Shown one piece after another: positions 33,600-42,242 of a stretch of DNA of 64,000 bases. Under the pieces are notes generated by a model. The model was not told the DNA's origin. It ran no database searches and was given only the letters and a program-made list of their open reading frames with translations. Location of the stretch: positions 1 through 64,000 of the forward strand of contig NZ_WBWA01000006.1 of the NCBI RefSeq assembly GCF_008932295.1. The letters run 5' to 3'. The position numbers and the translations under genes are program-made. Numbering within the stretch: position 1 is the stretch's first letter; each line of letters begins with the position of its first letter. The DNA is from Brucella tritici (GTDB taxonomy: Bacteria; Pseudomonadota; Alphaproteobacteria; Rhizobiales; Rhizobiaceae).

Positions 33600-33674
33600 T
33601 GGTACGCCCAAGGGGAATCGAACCCCTGTTTGCGCCGTGAGAGGGCGCCGTCCTGACCGCTAGACGATGGGCGC
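33600..33674 (-). tRNA. tRNA-Glu (anticodon CTC)
   Basis: The minus strand reads GCGCCCATCGTCTAGCGGTC to the anticodon arm GCGCC-CTCTCAC-GGCGC (anticodon CTC), then the T arm GGGGTTCGATTCCCC and 3' TGGGCGT-A-CCA. The cloverleaf is complete, with CCA encoded. Acceptor position 1-72 is a G-U pair. Confidence 0.93.
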
Positions 33675-33853
33675 TTAGAGCATAAGCCGACCGGAGTGAA
33701 ACAAGGGTCGATCAAGATTATGCTTAAAACACAAGAGTTGGAGCGCCGATTTGGTTCGACCAGAACGAAACGCGCTTCCAGCCATGTTGCTGATATAATC
33801 GCCAAAGAGAAAAAGCGCAATCCTCGAAGGCAGAAACAAACAAGGCGGCAATC

Positions 33854-33938
33854 ATGCCGCCCTGAAAATGCTCAATCGCCGCTCAGGCTTAACCAGGTCT
33901 CGATGAGTCAAACTCAACGCGACTTGGTGTTACTCCAC
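33854..33938. repeat. CGCCCTGAAAATGC repeat, copy 2, abutting a stop codon
   Basis: ATGCCGCCCTGAAAATGCTC, then AATCGCCGCTCAGGCTTAACC and the hairpin ACCAGGTC..GACTTGGT, ending TGTTACTCCAC. It matches 25386-25490. Its last bases include the TAA stop of the minus-strand gene at 33930. Confidence 0.7.
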
Positions 33939-34409
33939 ATTGCCAAGCTTGATGCGGCCGATGATACGCGATTCGCGATAGTCATAGATGATGAGTTCCG
34001 TACCGCCATCCGGCAGCAGCGTTTCCAGCGAAAGTTCGTTGCCGGAAAGGCTTTGCGAGAGAAGACGGGTGCCCGGCGTCAGGTTGATCTGCGATTCGAT
34101 CAGCTTCGGCGGTTCCGGCTTTGCCGGAGCGGACGCAGCCTGTCCGGGGATATCCGAACGGGCTTCTTCCGCTGGCGGGGTTTCCGGCGCGCGATTGATC
34201 TTGTAGACAACGGCGACAAGCACGGCCATAAGACCGATCAGCATGACACCGATGGAGACGGCCAGAAGCCGGATCATTTTGCGGCGCACACGTTCCATGG
34301 CTGGATCAAGCTGGGGCTCGGCCTGTTCTTCCGGGTAATAGCCCTGCTGATAGTCCTGATAGCCTGAATCCTGATGATTCTGGTATCTCGGATAGTGTGG
34401 ATCCTGCAT
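33930..34409 (-). CDS. Single-pass membrane protein, unknown
   Basis: A 159-residue protein. A Tyr/Gln/His-rich cytoplasmic head (YPRYQNHQDSGYQDYQQGYY) is followed by a charged stretch, then one membrane helix (about residues 48-68, LLAVSIGVMLIGLMAVLVAVVY), a Pro/Ala-rich periplasmic linker, and a small C-terminal domain ending ESRIIGRIKLGNVE. It resembles uncharacterised Rhizobiales proteins divergent from rluD. The stop codon lies in the end of a repeat element. Confidence 0.65.
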   Translation of the reverse strand: MQDPHYPRYQNHQDSGYQDYQQGYYPEEQAEPQLDPAMERVRRKMIRLLAVSIGVMLIGLMAVLVAVVYKINRAPETPPAEEARSDIPGQAASAPAKPEPPKLIESQINLTPGTRLLSQSLSGNELSLETLLPDGGTELIIYDYRESRIIGRIKLGNVE

Positions 34410-34594
34410 TCAACGACTCCGGTTCGAACTTCGCCATGTTATGGCGTGTGCCGCGTGATAGAGCATTTTGCAGCCAAATGGAAACATTTGACGCCGCATA
34501 AATGCGGTAAAACCAAGAGATAGAGCTGTTCTGACGATTTCGTTAAAACACGCCCGCTCTCATAGAGGCCCATTCTCATAAAGGAAAGACACGA

Positions 34595-35599
34595 GTGAAA
34601 GAGCTTACGACCGACTCCGATGCCACAGGCAAGCGTCTCGACCAGTGGCTGGCCGCAGCATTGGGGCCGGAACTCTCGCGCAGCCGCGTTCAGTCCCTGA
34701 TTGCCGAAGGCCATGTGACCATCGACGGCGCACCCGCCCGTGAAGCCAAGCAGAAGCTGCGCGAAGGCATGACAATCGCCATCGTGCTGCCTGAGCCGGA
34801 ACCAGCCGAACCCATCGCCGAGAACATACCGCTCGATATTCTTTACGAGGATGATGATCTCATCGTGATCAACAAGCCCGCCGGGCTCGTCGTTCACCCA
34901 GGCAACGGCAACTGGACGGGAACACTCGTCAATGCCCTTATATATCATTGTGGCGATAGCTTGTCGGGCATCGGCGGAATTCGCCGCCCCGGTATCGTTC
35001 ATCGTCTCGACAAGGACACGAGCGGCGTCATGGTTGTCGCCAAGAATGACCGTTCGCACCGGCATTTGAGCGAACAATTTGCCGATCATGGCCGCACCGG
35101 CGATCTGGAACGCGCTTATCTCGCGCTCGTCTGGGGTATGACAGAGCGCCCGCAGGGCTTCATCGATGCGCATCTTGGACGCTCGCATCGCGACCGCACC
35201 AAGCAGGCCGTGGTCAATGAAGAACGCGAGGATGCCCGCCACGCCATCACCCATTATGTAACTGTCGAAAAATTCGGCCCCCGCGAAGATGCAACCGCAC
35301 TGGCCTCGCTCGTCGAATGCCGTCTGGAGACAGGCCGCACCCACCAGATCCGCGTGCACATGGCCCATATCGGTCATCCGCTTGTCGGTGACATGGACTA
35401 TGGCAGTGCCTACAAGACCAAGGCCAACAAGCTGCCGGAACCATTGAAAGAAGCCGTGCGCGGTTTCCACCGGCAGGCACTGCATGCATGGCTGCTCGCC
35501 TTCACCCATCCGGCAACAGAAGAGCTGATGCGTTTCGAAGCGCCGGTGCCGGAAGATATGGAGCACCTTCTGGAAAATTTCCGGAAGCACTCTATATAA
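34595..35599 (+). CDS. rluD: RluA-family 23S rRNA pseudouridine synthase
   Basis: A 334-residue enzyme. An S4 RNA-binding domain at about residues 12-70 (RLDQWLAAALGPELSRSRVQ) leads to the catalytic domain with the active aspartate in HRLDKDTSGVMVVAKND and LVECRLETGRTHQIRVHM. It isomerises uridines in the 23S helix 69 loop if orthologous to RluD. GTG start at 34595 after AAGGAAAG. It lies upstream of rpoH in the same direction, an order also found in other Rhizobiales. RluC-type specificity cannot be fully excluded. Confidence 0.87.
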   Translation: MKELTTDSDATGKRLDQWLAAALGPELSRSRVQSLIAEGHVTIDGAPAREAKQKLREGMTIAIVLPEPEPAEPIAENIPLDILYEDDDLIVINKPAGLVVHPGNGNWTGTLVNALIYHCGDSLSGIGGIRRPGIVHRLDKDTSGVMVVAKNDRSHRHLSEQFADHGRTGDLERAYLALVWGMTERPQGFIDAHLGRSHRDRTKQAVVNEEREDARHAITHYVTVEKFGPREDATALASLVECRLETGRTHQIRVHMAHIGHPLVGDMDYGSAYKTKANKLPEPLKEAVRGFHRQALHAWLLAFTHPATEELMRFEAPVPEDMEHLLENFRKHSI

Positions 35600-36010
35600 T
35601 ACTGGTAATCATCACGGTTCGCCGGAACAATGGACGGTATATAAGTAAGAAGCTGATCCAACATCAAAAACGAGGGCGCGGTCGTAGCCGCTCCCTTGCC
35701 ACAAAAAACAATTCATTTCAGACCAGCGCGCATCCCGAAAAGTGGGAACCGGTTTTCGGAACAAGATGCGCTAGAATAAAAAGACACGGCATTTCCTGTG
35801 CTTCAGGAAATGCAGGAGACGCTCCAGCCATGCAACCTTTGGCCTTGAGCGGCGTTCACATTGTAGTGACAGATTGTTTCATACGTTAAAGGATCGTGTT
35901 TTCGCCAAAATCATGCCTATATATGAGGGCTCGCGAGAGGGAAGTGCAGGAGGCAGCCCCCGCGACAGGTTCGCCAAACGGGAACCTGAAATTATAAAGG
36001 AGGGTGCTCT
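35600..36010. other. 411-base region between rluD and rpoH
   Basis: No gene is seen. A terminator-like hairpin AGGGCGCGG/CCGCTCCCT (about 35673-35695) follows rluD. A palindromic repeat occupies 35726-35773. The segment 35860-36000 should contain the rpoH promoter and leader, but no clear -35/-10 pair was recognised. Confidence 0.5.
35726..35773 (+). repeat. GCGCATCCC..GGTTTTCGG palindrome
   Basis: GCGCGCATCCCGAAAAGTGG, then GAACCGGTTTTCGGAACAAGATGCGC: CCGAAAA pairs with TTTTCGG and GCGCATC with GATGCGC. The cleanest member of the family in the window. Confidence 0.75.
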
Positions 36011-36922
36011 ATGGCCCAGATGAATCTCCCAAGCATCACGTCCGGTGACGGCGGTCTTACCCGTTATCTGGAAGAAATTCGTCGCTTTCCCATGCTTGAG
36101 CCGCAGGAAGAATACATGCTGGCCAAGCGCTATCACGAACATACCGATCCCAAGGCTGCCCACAAGCTGGTGACGAGCCATCTGCGTCTCGTGGCCAAGA
36201 TCGCCATGGGTTATCGCGGCTATGGCCTACCGATCGGTGAAGTGATCTCGGAAGGCAATGTCGGCCTCATGCAGGCCGTAAAGCGTTTCGAACCTGAACG
36301 CGGTTTCCGTCTTGCCACCTATGCCATGTGGTGGATCAAGGCCTCGATCCAGGAATATATCCTGCGCTCGTGGAGCCTTGTGAAGATGGGCACGACCGCC
36401 AATCAGAAGCGCCTGTTCTTCAATCTGCGCAAGATGAAGAGCAAGATTCAGGCGCTCGACGATGGCGATCTTAACCCGGATCAGGTCAAGCAGATCGCAA
36501 CCAAGCTCAAGGTCAGTGAAGACGAAGTGGTTTCCATGAACCGTCGTCTGTCCGGTGATGCTTCGCTGAATGCGCCCTTGCGGGCTTCGGAAGGCGAATC
36601 CGGCGAATGGCAGGACTGGCTGGTCGATGACAGCAGCAGCCAGGAGCAGGTCCTGATCGAGCAGGACGAGCTGGAAAACCGCCGCTCGATGCTGGAACAG
36701 GCGATGGATACGCTGAACGACCGTGAACGTCGCATTTTCGAGGCTCGCCGTCTTTCGGACGACCCGATGACACTGGAAGACCTTTCCAGCGAGTTCGGCA
36801 TCAGCCGTGAGCGTGTGCGCCAGATTGAAGTGCGTGCGTTTGAAAAGGTTCAGGCTGCGGTGAAGGCCGCTGCCTACAAGCAGCAGAAGGCGCTGAACCA
36901 TGTCGAGGAAGCGCACGCCTGA
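36011..36922 (+). CDS. rpoH: RNA polymerase sigma factor RpoH (sigma-32)
   Basis: A 303-residue sigma-70-family factor. Region 1.2/2 runs from RYLEEIRRFPMLEPQEEYML to NVGLMQAVKRFEPERGFRL and ATYAMWWIKASIQEYILRSW. The RpoH box follows as WSLVKMGTTANQKRLFFNLRK (about residues 119-139). Region 4 has MTLEDLSSEFGISRERVRQIE. It directs heat-shock transcription. AAAGGAGGG precedes the ATG. The position after rluD suggests the main RpoH1 type rather than RpoH2. Confidence 0.95.
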   Translation: MAQMNLPSITSGDGGLTRYLEEIRRFPMLEPQEEYMLAKRYHEHTDPKAAHKLVTSHLRLVAKIAMGYRGYGLPIGEVISEGNVGLMQAVKRFEPERGFRLATYAMWWIKASIQEYILRSWSLVKMGTTANQKRLFFNLRKMKSKIQALDDGDLNPDQVKQIATKLKVSEDEVVSMNRRLSGDASLNAPLRASEGESGEWQDWLVDDSSSQEQVLIEQDELENRRSMLEQAMDTLNDRERRIFEARRLSDDPMTLEDLSSEFGISRERVRQIEVRAFEKVQAAVKAAAYKQQKALNHVEEAHA

Positions 36923-36944
36923 AACAAATAATCTGCTGATTCTT

Positions 36945-36978
36945 TTACTGCCGCAAAGTGGGAGACCATTTTGCGGCA
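36945..36978 (+). terminator. Terminator-like hairpin after rpoH
   Basis: CTGCCGCAAA and TTTGCGGCAG form a perfect stem around GTGGGAGACCAT. The layout (AAAGTGGGA, then TTTTGCGG) echoes the genomic palindrome family, suggesting a diverged copy acting as the 3' hairpin. It lies about 25 bases after the stop. Confidence 0.55.
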
Positions 36979-36992
36979 GAACTATTTGGGCG

Positions 36993-37421
36993 TTAGTGAA
37001 CCCCCTCGCCTTTGGCGAGTTCAAACCCCTCGTCTATCCAGCCAGTCAGCCCGCCCGCCATGATCTTGACGGGCCGGTCGAGATTGGCGAGCCGCAAGGC
37101 ACCACGCGCCGCACCATTGCAATGCGGTCCCGCGCAATAGGTGACGAAAATAGTTTCCTGCGGCCAATCCGCCATCTTGGACCCGATGATCTTGCCGTGC
37201 GGCAGATTGATCGCACCCGGAATATGCGCTTCTGCGAAAAGCGCCGGGCTGCGCACGTCGAGAAGCACGAAATCGGCTCCCCTGGACAAAGCATCATGTA
37301 CGTCCCAGCAATCCGTCTCGAATTTGAATTCGGCTGCAAAATGATCCCGCGCCAGTGCGCTTGGCGCTGGCGGGACGGCAGTTACGGCTGATTTCTTGTC
37401 GGTCTTGGTCACGCTATCCAT
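36993..37421 (-). CDS. Rhodanese-domain protein
   Basis: A 142-residue single rhodanese domain: VHDALSRGADFVLLDVRSPALF, AHIPGAINLPHGKI, and the active-site loop VTYCAGPHCNGAARGALRL with the catalytic cysteine, then MAGGLTGWIDEGF. It probably transfers sulfane sulfur. The ATG at 37421 has AGGAG 8 bases upstream; a longer frame reaching 37508 would run into the regulator promoter. It is divergent from a GlxA-type regulator that likely controls it. Confidence 0.85.
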   Translation of the reverse strand: MDSVTKTDKKSAVTAVPPAPSALARDHFAAEFKFETDCWDVHDALSRGADFVLLDVRSPALFAEAHIPGAINLPHGKIIGSKMADWPQETIFVTYCAGPHCNGAARGALRLANLDRPVKIMAGGLTGWIDEGFELAKGEGVH

Positions 37422-37509
37422 GGACGATCTCCTGTTGGTCTTCGAGAAGATTTTCCGCCATTTGCCAACAGGCTTGCAATTGGCGTGATTGACAATATAC
37501 GTAAACATA

Positions 37510-38502
37510 ATGACAAATCAGGCATCAGATCCCAAAGGTCCGCTCGTCGTAGCCCTTCTCTATGACCGGCTTTGCACTTTTGAATTCGGCATTGTCGCCG
37601 AAATCTTTGGTCTGCCCCGCCCCGAAATGGGAACGGGATGGTATCGCTTTGCAAGTTGCCCGATTGAGGACGGCCCGCTGCGTGCGCATGGCGGCTTTGT
37701 CATCACGCCCGATGGCAGCTCCGATCTCATCGATGAGGCTGACCTTATCATTGTTCCGGGCTGGAAAGGTGCAGAGGTTCCGGTGCCGGAAGCCATCAGC
37801 GAAAGGCTGCGTCGTGCGCACCGGCGCGGCGCGCGGCTTGCCTCCATCTGTTCGGGAGCCTTTGTGCTGGCCGCGACAGGACTGCTGGACGGCGGCACCG
37901 CCACCACGCACTGGCGTTATGCCGACGCGCTGCGTAACAAACACCCCGAAATCGATATCGATGATGCGTCGCTCTATCGCGAACATGATCGCATCTTCAC
38001 TTCGGCGGGGAGCGCGGCCGGAATAGATCTCCTGATAGAAATCGTCCGACAGGATTTCGGAGCCGCCGCCGCAAATTCCGTTGCCCGGCGGCTGGTCATG
38101 CCCGCCCACCGCACGGGCGGACAAGCACAGTTCCTCGAACGCCCGGTCACAAAGCGCGAAGGCACCGCAATCAGCCCGGTTCTGGACCGGATGCGCACCG
38201 ATCTAGCTACAGGATGGACAATCGAGCGCATGGCTGCCGAATGCCGGATGAGCCCACGCACATTCCTGCGACGCTTCACTGAGGCAACCGGCGCCACGCC
38301 CGGCGACTGGCTCACCATGGAGCGTATCGCGGCTGCCAGGGAACTCCTCTCCCGGGGAGAAACAAGCATCGACGATATTGCCGCCGCGGTCGGCTTTGGG
38401 AGCGCCCACACGCTTCGCCATCATTTCCGTCAGAAAATTGGTATCAGCCCTGCAGAATATCGCAGGCGGTTCCTCGCGGAAACCGTCACCCAACCGATAT
38501 AA
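37510..38502 (+). CDS. GlxA-family transcriptional regulator (DJ-1/PfpI + AraC)
   Basis: A 330-residue regulator. Residues 10-180 form a class I amidotransferase-like domain (FGIVAEIFGLPRPEMG, LIIVPGWKGAEVP, and the nucleophile-elbow region LASICSGAFVLAATGLLDGG). The C-terminal 100 residues hold two AraC helix-turn-helix units (IERMAAECRMSPRTFLRRF, IDDIAAAVGFGSAHTLRHHF). The ATG at 37510 was preferred to a TTG seven codons upstream. The 88-base divergent region with the rhodanese gene probably holds its operator. The effector is unknown. Confidence 0.85.
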   Translation: MTNQASDPKGPLVVALLYDRLCTFEFGIVAEIFGLPRPEMGTGWYRFASCPIEDGPLRAHGGFVITPDGSSDLIDEADLIIVPGWKGAEVPVPEAISERLRRAHRRGARLASICSGAFVLAATGLLDGGTATTHWRYADALRNKHPEIDIDDASLYREHDRIFTSAGSAAGIDLLIEIVRQDFGAAAANSVARRLVMPAHRTGGQAQFLERPVTKREGTAISPVLDRMRTDLATGWTIERMAAECRMSPRTFLRRFTEATGATPGDWLTMERIAAARELLSRGETSIDDIAAAVGFGSAHTLRHHFRQKIGISPAEYRRRFLAETVTQPI

Positions 38503-38574
38503 AACTGTCAAATCACTGTAATAGATTGGCTTTAGGGACGAGGGCGTGTTTCACCCAAGCTCGAAGGTCATCCC

Positions 38575-39177
38575 ATGAAAAAGCTCCTGCTCGCCGCAGC
38601 TATCGCGCTTACCGCTGCCACCGCCGCATCTGCCTCCGAATATGTCTCCTTCCTCGATTATCCGCAGAAGGAACAGGACGGAACGGAGTTCTTCACGGCC
38701 ATCGAAATCCCGCAAGGCAGCTTCACCAAATACGAAATCGACGACAAGACCGGCCATATCGTCGTTGACCGCTACCAGTCCATGCCTGTCATCTATCCGG
38801 CCAATTACGGCTCGATCACCAGCACGCTTGCTGGCGACGGCGATCCGCTCGACGCGCTCATCTATACGCGTGAGCCGATTGTTCCCGGCGCGATCATCAA
38901 GGTTCGTCCCATCGGCGTTTTGAAGATGATCGATGGCGGCGACCAGGACGACAAGATCGTCGCTGTTCCGACCACGGACATCGATCCGACCTATGACAAC
39001 ATCAAGGAAATCACCGATCTGCCGAAGATCGAACAGCAGCGTCTCGAAGCTTTCTTCCGCGTCTACAAGCAATTGCCGGAAGGCCGCAAGGTCGTTGAAC
39101 TGGGCGGCTTCGACAACGCCGAAGCTGCGCGAAACGAAATTGCCAAAGCCATCAAGGCTTTCGCCGAAAAGAAGTAA
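38575..39177 (+). CDS. Exported family I inorganic pyrophosphatase
   Basis: A 200-residue protein. A clear signal peptide (residues 1-20, LLLAAAIALTAATAASA) is followed by a family I pyrophosphatase: EIPQGSFTKYEIDDKTG, YPANYGSITSTLAGDGDPLDAL carrying the metal-binding D-x-D-P-x-D signature, then DQDDKIVAVPTTD and VYKQLPEGRKVVELGGF. It hydrolyses pyrophosphate to phosphate. Most members are cytosolic; the signal peptide implies a periplasmic enzyme, perhaps for phosphate scavenging. Whether a second cytosolic copy exists is not visible here. Confidence 0.85.
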   Translation: MKKLLLAAAIALTAATAASASEYVSFLDYPQKEQDGTEFFTAIEIPQGSFTKYEIDDKTGHIVVDRYQSMPVIYPANYGSITSTLAGDGDPLDALIYTREPIVPGAIIKVRPIGVLKMIDGGDQDDKIVAVPTTDIDPTYDNIKEITDLPKIEQQRLEAFFRVYKQLPEGRKVVELGGFDNAEAARNEIAKAIKAFAEKK

Positions 39178-39205
39178 CCAGCGCGACTTTGGTTCGCCTC
39201 AAAAC

Positions 39206-39233
39206 AAAAAGGCCGCTCGAAGCGGCCTTTTTA
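39206..39233. terminator. Bidirectional terminator
   Basis: AAAAAGGCCGCT and AGCGGCCTTTTT pair around CGA. It lies between the convergent pyrophosphatase gene and the 39251 gene. Confidence 0.88.
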
Positions 39234-39250
39234 TGTTTCGATATGTAAGA

Positions 39251-40684
39251 CTAGTTCGTACCGAGCACGTCGTTGAAAGCCTTCTCGCCCGGCACGCCCT
39301 TTTCAAGACTGATAAGGGCGCGGCGACCATTGCGATAGGAGATCGGAATATCGATCCACTGCAAGCGGCGCATCAGCGAAAGATTGGTGTCCTGCGCGGT
39401 GCGGGCATCGTTCAGCCACACGATGAAGAAATTGTCGCCGATCTTCGAAGGCACAGCGATCAGCGGATTGCCCGCCGCCTGTTCCGTGTCCTTGAAAGTG
39501 ATGCGCTGCACATTATCCACAACGCCGCCGGGAAAACCTTCCGGCACGGTGAAGACCAGTTCGATCAGATGGCTCGCCGGAATGGACTGATCCGTATTCT
39601 TGCGGATGGTCATTTTCAGCTCGACCTTGCTGGTCGGCATCGTGACGGTGGCGCGGACCGCCGGTTCGGCAGGCTGGCCGTCTTCCGGGCTTTCCTCGAT
39701 AGTCGACCACACCACATTGCCACGTTCGACCGAATCCGAACCCGCGCCGCCGCGTTCTTCATAGAGAAGCGCCTGCTGGCCCACGGCAACGGTCTGGTTC
39801 TGTCCGGACTGCGCGCCGGTCTGCGTATTCGTTTCGGCAGGCGCAGGCGTGGAAGCGGCGGTCGACGTGCCCTCGCCGATACCATTGGCACCGGCGGCAG
39901 GACCGCTATCGGTTTCGCTGCCATCAGGCATCAGCCGTTGCGTCATTTTCGGCTCGCCTGCCGGCTGCTGTGGCTGCTCCGGCGTCTGCTCACCACCTGT
40001 CGTCGCCGTATTGGTGTCGGCTGGCGGCGTCGTACCTTCGGGATGCGTTTCGGTATCGGAACCGGTCGCAGGCGCGTCGCTGCGTCCAAGGCTCGATGCC
40101 AGTTCCTGAATCTTGTCCTTGTTGTTCCAGACAACGTAGCCGGCGGTTCCCAGAGCCAGAACGGCAATCAACGCGACAATCAGCCCCTTATAGGAGCGCT
40201 TCTCCTTCTTGGAGGTGCGCTCAATATATTCGCTGCGGCGAGCCTGCGCCTTTTCCTTGGCGCGGTCCAGTTTCCAGTCGTCGCTACGCTCGGCTGCAAA
40301 GGCCGGTGCATCATCATCTTCGCTGGAGAAACTGTCGCGACGCTCATCGCGCGGTGCACTGGGGAATGCGGGTTCGTCATCATCTTCATGCGACGGTGCG
40401 CGCTCTGCTGCGTCCTGATTCGCTTCCTGCAGGAAATCTTCCAGCGCATCCTCAACCGGCTCTTCCGGCGCGACGGCTGGCGGCGCATAAAAAGCTTCGA
40501 CCTCAGCAATGGCATCTTCAAGAATATTACGCTGGCGGACAGCGACAGCCTGCGAGGCATTTGCCGTAACAAGCTTTTGCTCGATCGTTGCGCGCGCTTT
40601 CGCATATACGCGCTGGCGCAATTCGGGCGACTTGTCCGCCTGCGCATCGATCGTCTTTTTCAGTACCGCTACAAAATCCGCCAT
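39251..40684 (-). CDS. Large single-pass membrane protein, unknown
   Basis: A 477-residue protein. The cytoplasmic N-terminus (residues 1-160) starts MADFVAVLKKTIDAQADKS with helical repeats, then an acidic low-complexity region (PSHEDDDEPAFPSAP, SSEDDDAPAFAA). One membrane helix lies at about 165-185 (GLIVALIAVLALGTAGYVVW). A Thr/Gly/Pro/Gln-rich periplasmic linker (about 200-300) leads to a folded C-terminal domain with VVWSTIEESPEDG, IELVFTVPEGFPGG and DNFFIVWLND. The layout resembles linker proteins that reach through the periplasm. No enzyme motif was recognised. It is monocistronic, with purA further upstream on the same strand. Confidence 0.7.
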   Translation of the reverse strand: MADFVAVLKKTIDAQADKSPELRQRVYAKARATIEQKLVTANASQAVAVRQRNILEDAIAEVEAFYAPPAVAPEEPVEDALEDFLQEANQDAAERAPSHEDDDEPAFPSAPRDERRDSFSSEDDDAPAFAAERSDDWKLDRAKEKAQARRSEYIERTSKKEKRSYKGLIVALIAVLALGTAGYVVWNNKDKIQELASSLGRSDAPATGSDTETHPEGTTPPADTNTATTGGEQTPEQPQQPAGEPKMTQRLMPDGSETDSGPAAGANGIGEGTSTAASTPAPAETNTQTGAQSGQNQTVAVGQQALLYEERGGAGSDSVERGNVVWSTIEESPEDGQPAEPAVRATVTMPTSKVELKMTIRKNTDQSIPASHLIELVFTVPEGFPGGVVDNVQRITFKDTEQAAGNPLIAVPSKIGDNFFIVWLNDARTAQDTNLSLMRRLQWIDIPISYRNGRRALISLEKGVPGEKAFNDVLGTN

Positions 40685-40895
40685 TCCGTCTTACCCGGTT
40701 TCCGCCCGTCCAGATGAACAATAAGCACAGGATGCAATAAATGTCCCAATAATCACAATAATCAAGGGAAAGCAAAGTCTGCGGCTACGATTTAGCGAAG
40801 ACTTTCAAAATGATGCGGTGAAATAGTGGCAAAATTCACCCTGTTGCGAAGCTTTGTGCGACCGATTGCGTTCTTTGTACAACGGTCGAAACAAA

Positions 40896-40927
40896 ATCGG
40901 AGCAGCTTCCGGAAAAGCTGCTCCGAA
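40896..40927 (-). terminator. Terminator after purA
   Basis: CGGAGCAGCTT and AAGCTGCTCCG pair around a short loop; on the minus strand ATTTTGTTT follows. It lies 26 bases after the purA stop. Confidence 0.8.
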
Positions 40928-40952
40928 CATATCGCTCATTGACTGCAAACAA

Positions 40953-42242
40953 TCAGTCGTGGAACGGATCGGTGACGAGGATCGTGTCCTCGCGTTCCGG
41001 GCTGGTGGAGAGCATCGCCACCGGCGCGCCGATCAGTTCTTCGATGTGACGGACGTATTTGACAGCCTGCGCCGGAAGATCATTCCACGAACGCGCACCG
41101 GCGGTCGTTTCAGACCAGCCCGGCAGCGTTTCATAGATCGGCTTGACGCGTGCCTGCGCGCCCATGGAGGACGGCAGATAATCGATGCGCTTGCCGTCAA
41201 GTTCATAGGCGACGCAGATCTTGATTTCATCCAGACCATCGAGAACATCGAGCTTGGTGAGCGCAATGCCGGTGATGCCGGAAGTACGAACCGTCTGGCG
41301 CACGATGACGGCATCGAACCAGCCGCAGCGACGCTTGCGACCCGTCACCACGCCGAATTCATGGCCCTTGGTGCCGAGGAATTCGCCGATCTCGTCGTTC
41401 AGTTCGGTCGGGAACGGACCTTCGCCAACGCGGGTCGTATAGGCCTTGGTGATGCCAAGCACATAACCGATGGCCGTCGGGCCAAGACCCGAACCGGCGG
41501 CAGCCTGACCGGCAACCGTGTTGGAGGACGTCACGAACGGATAGGTGCCGTGATCGTTGTCGAGCAGTGCGCCCTGCGCGCCTTCAAACAGGATGCGGTC
41601 GCCAGCCTTGCGGCGCTCATCGAGAACACGCCAGACCTGATCGATATAGGGCAGAATCTGATCGGCAACCGAGGTCAGTTCGGTCAAAATGGTTTCAACC
41701 GCGATTTCCTCAAGGCCCATGCCGCGACGCAACAGATTGTGGTGGGCGAGCAGGCGTTCGACTTTCGGCTGCAGCGTCTCCGGCTCGGCCAGATCGATAA
41801 CGCGGATGGCGCGACGGCCAACCTTGTCTTCGTAGGCTGGGCCGATGCCGCGCTTGGTCGTGCCGATCTTGAGGCCCGAATTGGAGCCTTCGCGCATGGC
41901 GTCGAGATCGCGATGGATGGAAAGGATGAGCGGAGCATTTTCAGCAATGCGCAACACATCCGGGTTGATGTCGATGCCCTGCGCACGCAGCTTCTCGGTT
42001 TCAGCAACGAAATGATGCGGATCGACAACGACACCGTTGCCAATAACGCTCAGCTTGCCGCGCACAAGGCCGGATGGCAGCAGCGAAAGCTTGTAGCTGA
42101 CGCCGTCGATAACAAGCGTATGACCTGCGTTATGACCACCCTGGTAGCGCACGATGACATCGGCGCGTTCGGACAGCCAGTCAACGATCTTACCCTTGCC
42201 CTCATCGCCCCATTGCGATCCGACGACAACCACATTTGCCAT
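40953..42242 (-). CDS. purA: Adenylosuccinate synthetase
   Basis: A 429-residue enzyme converting IMP and aspartate to adenylosuccinate with GTP, the first committed step to AMP. Visible motifs: [19 protein letters not shown] (P-loop, start of the protein), [46 protein letters not shown] and [13 protein letters not shown]. The ATG at 42242 gives MANVVVVG. An upstream frame extension of 14 codons lacks support. A palindromic element lies 190 bases upstream. Confidence 0.95.
   Translation of the reverse strand: MANVVVVGSQWGDEGKGKIVDWLSERADVIVRYQGGHNAGHTLVIDGVSYKLSLLPSGLVRGKLSVIGNGVVVDPHHFVAETEKLRAQGIDINPDVLRIAENAPLILSIHRDLDAMREGSNSGLKIGTTKRGIGPAYEDKVGRRAIRVIDLAEPETLQPKVERLLAHHNLLRRGMGLEEIAVETILTELTSVADQILPYIDQVWRVLDERRKAGDRILFEGAQGALLDNDHGTYPFVTSSNTVAGQAAAGSGLGPTAIGYVLGITKAYTTRVGEGPFPTELNDEIGEFLGTKGHEFGVVTGRKRRCGWFDAVIVRQTVRTSGITGIALTKLDVLDGLDEIKICVAYELDGKRIDYLPSSMGAQARVKPIYETLPGWSETTAGARSWNDLPAQAVKYVRHIEELIGAPVAMLSTSPEREDTILVTDPFHD

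Noticed and set aside
33600-33674. tRNA-Glu considered as an attachment site for an integrated element
   Set aside because: No integrase, and no repeated tRNA 3' end was noticed nearby.
38933-40717. A 594-codon plus frame opposite the 39251 membrane protein
   Set aside because: It crosses the end of the pyrophosphatase gene and a strong terminator, has Arg-rich low-complexity sequence and no plausible start.
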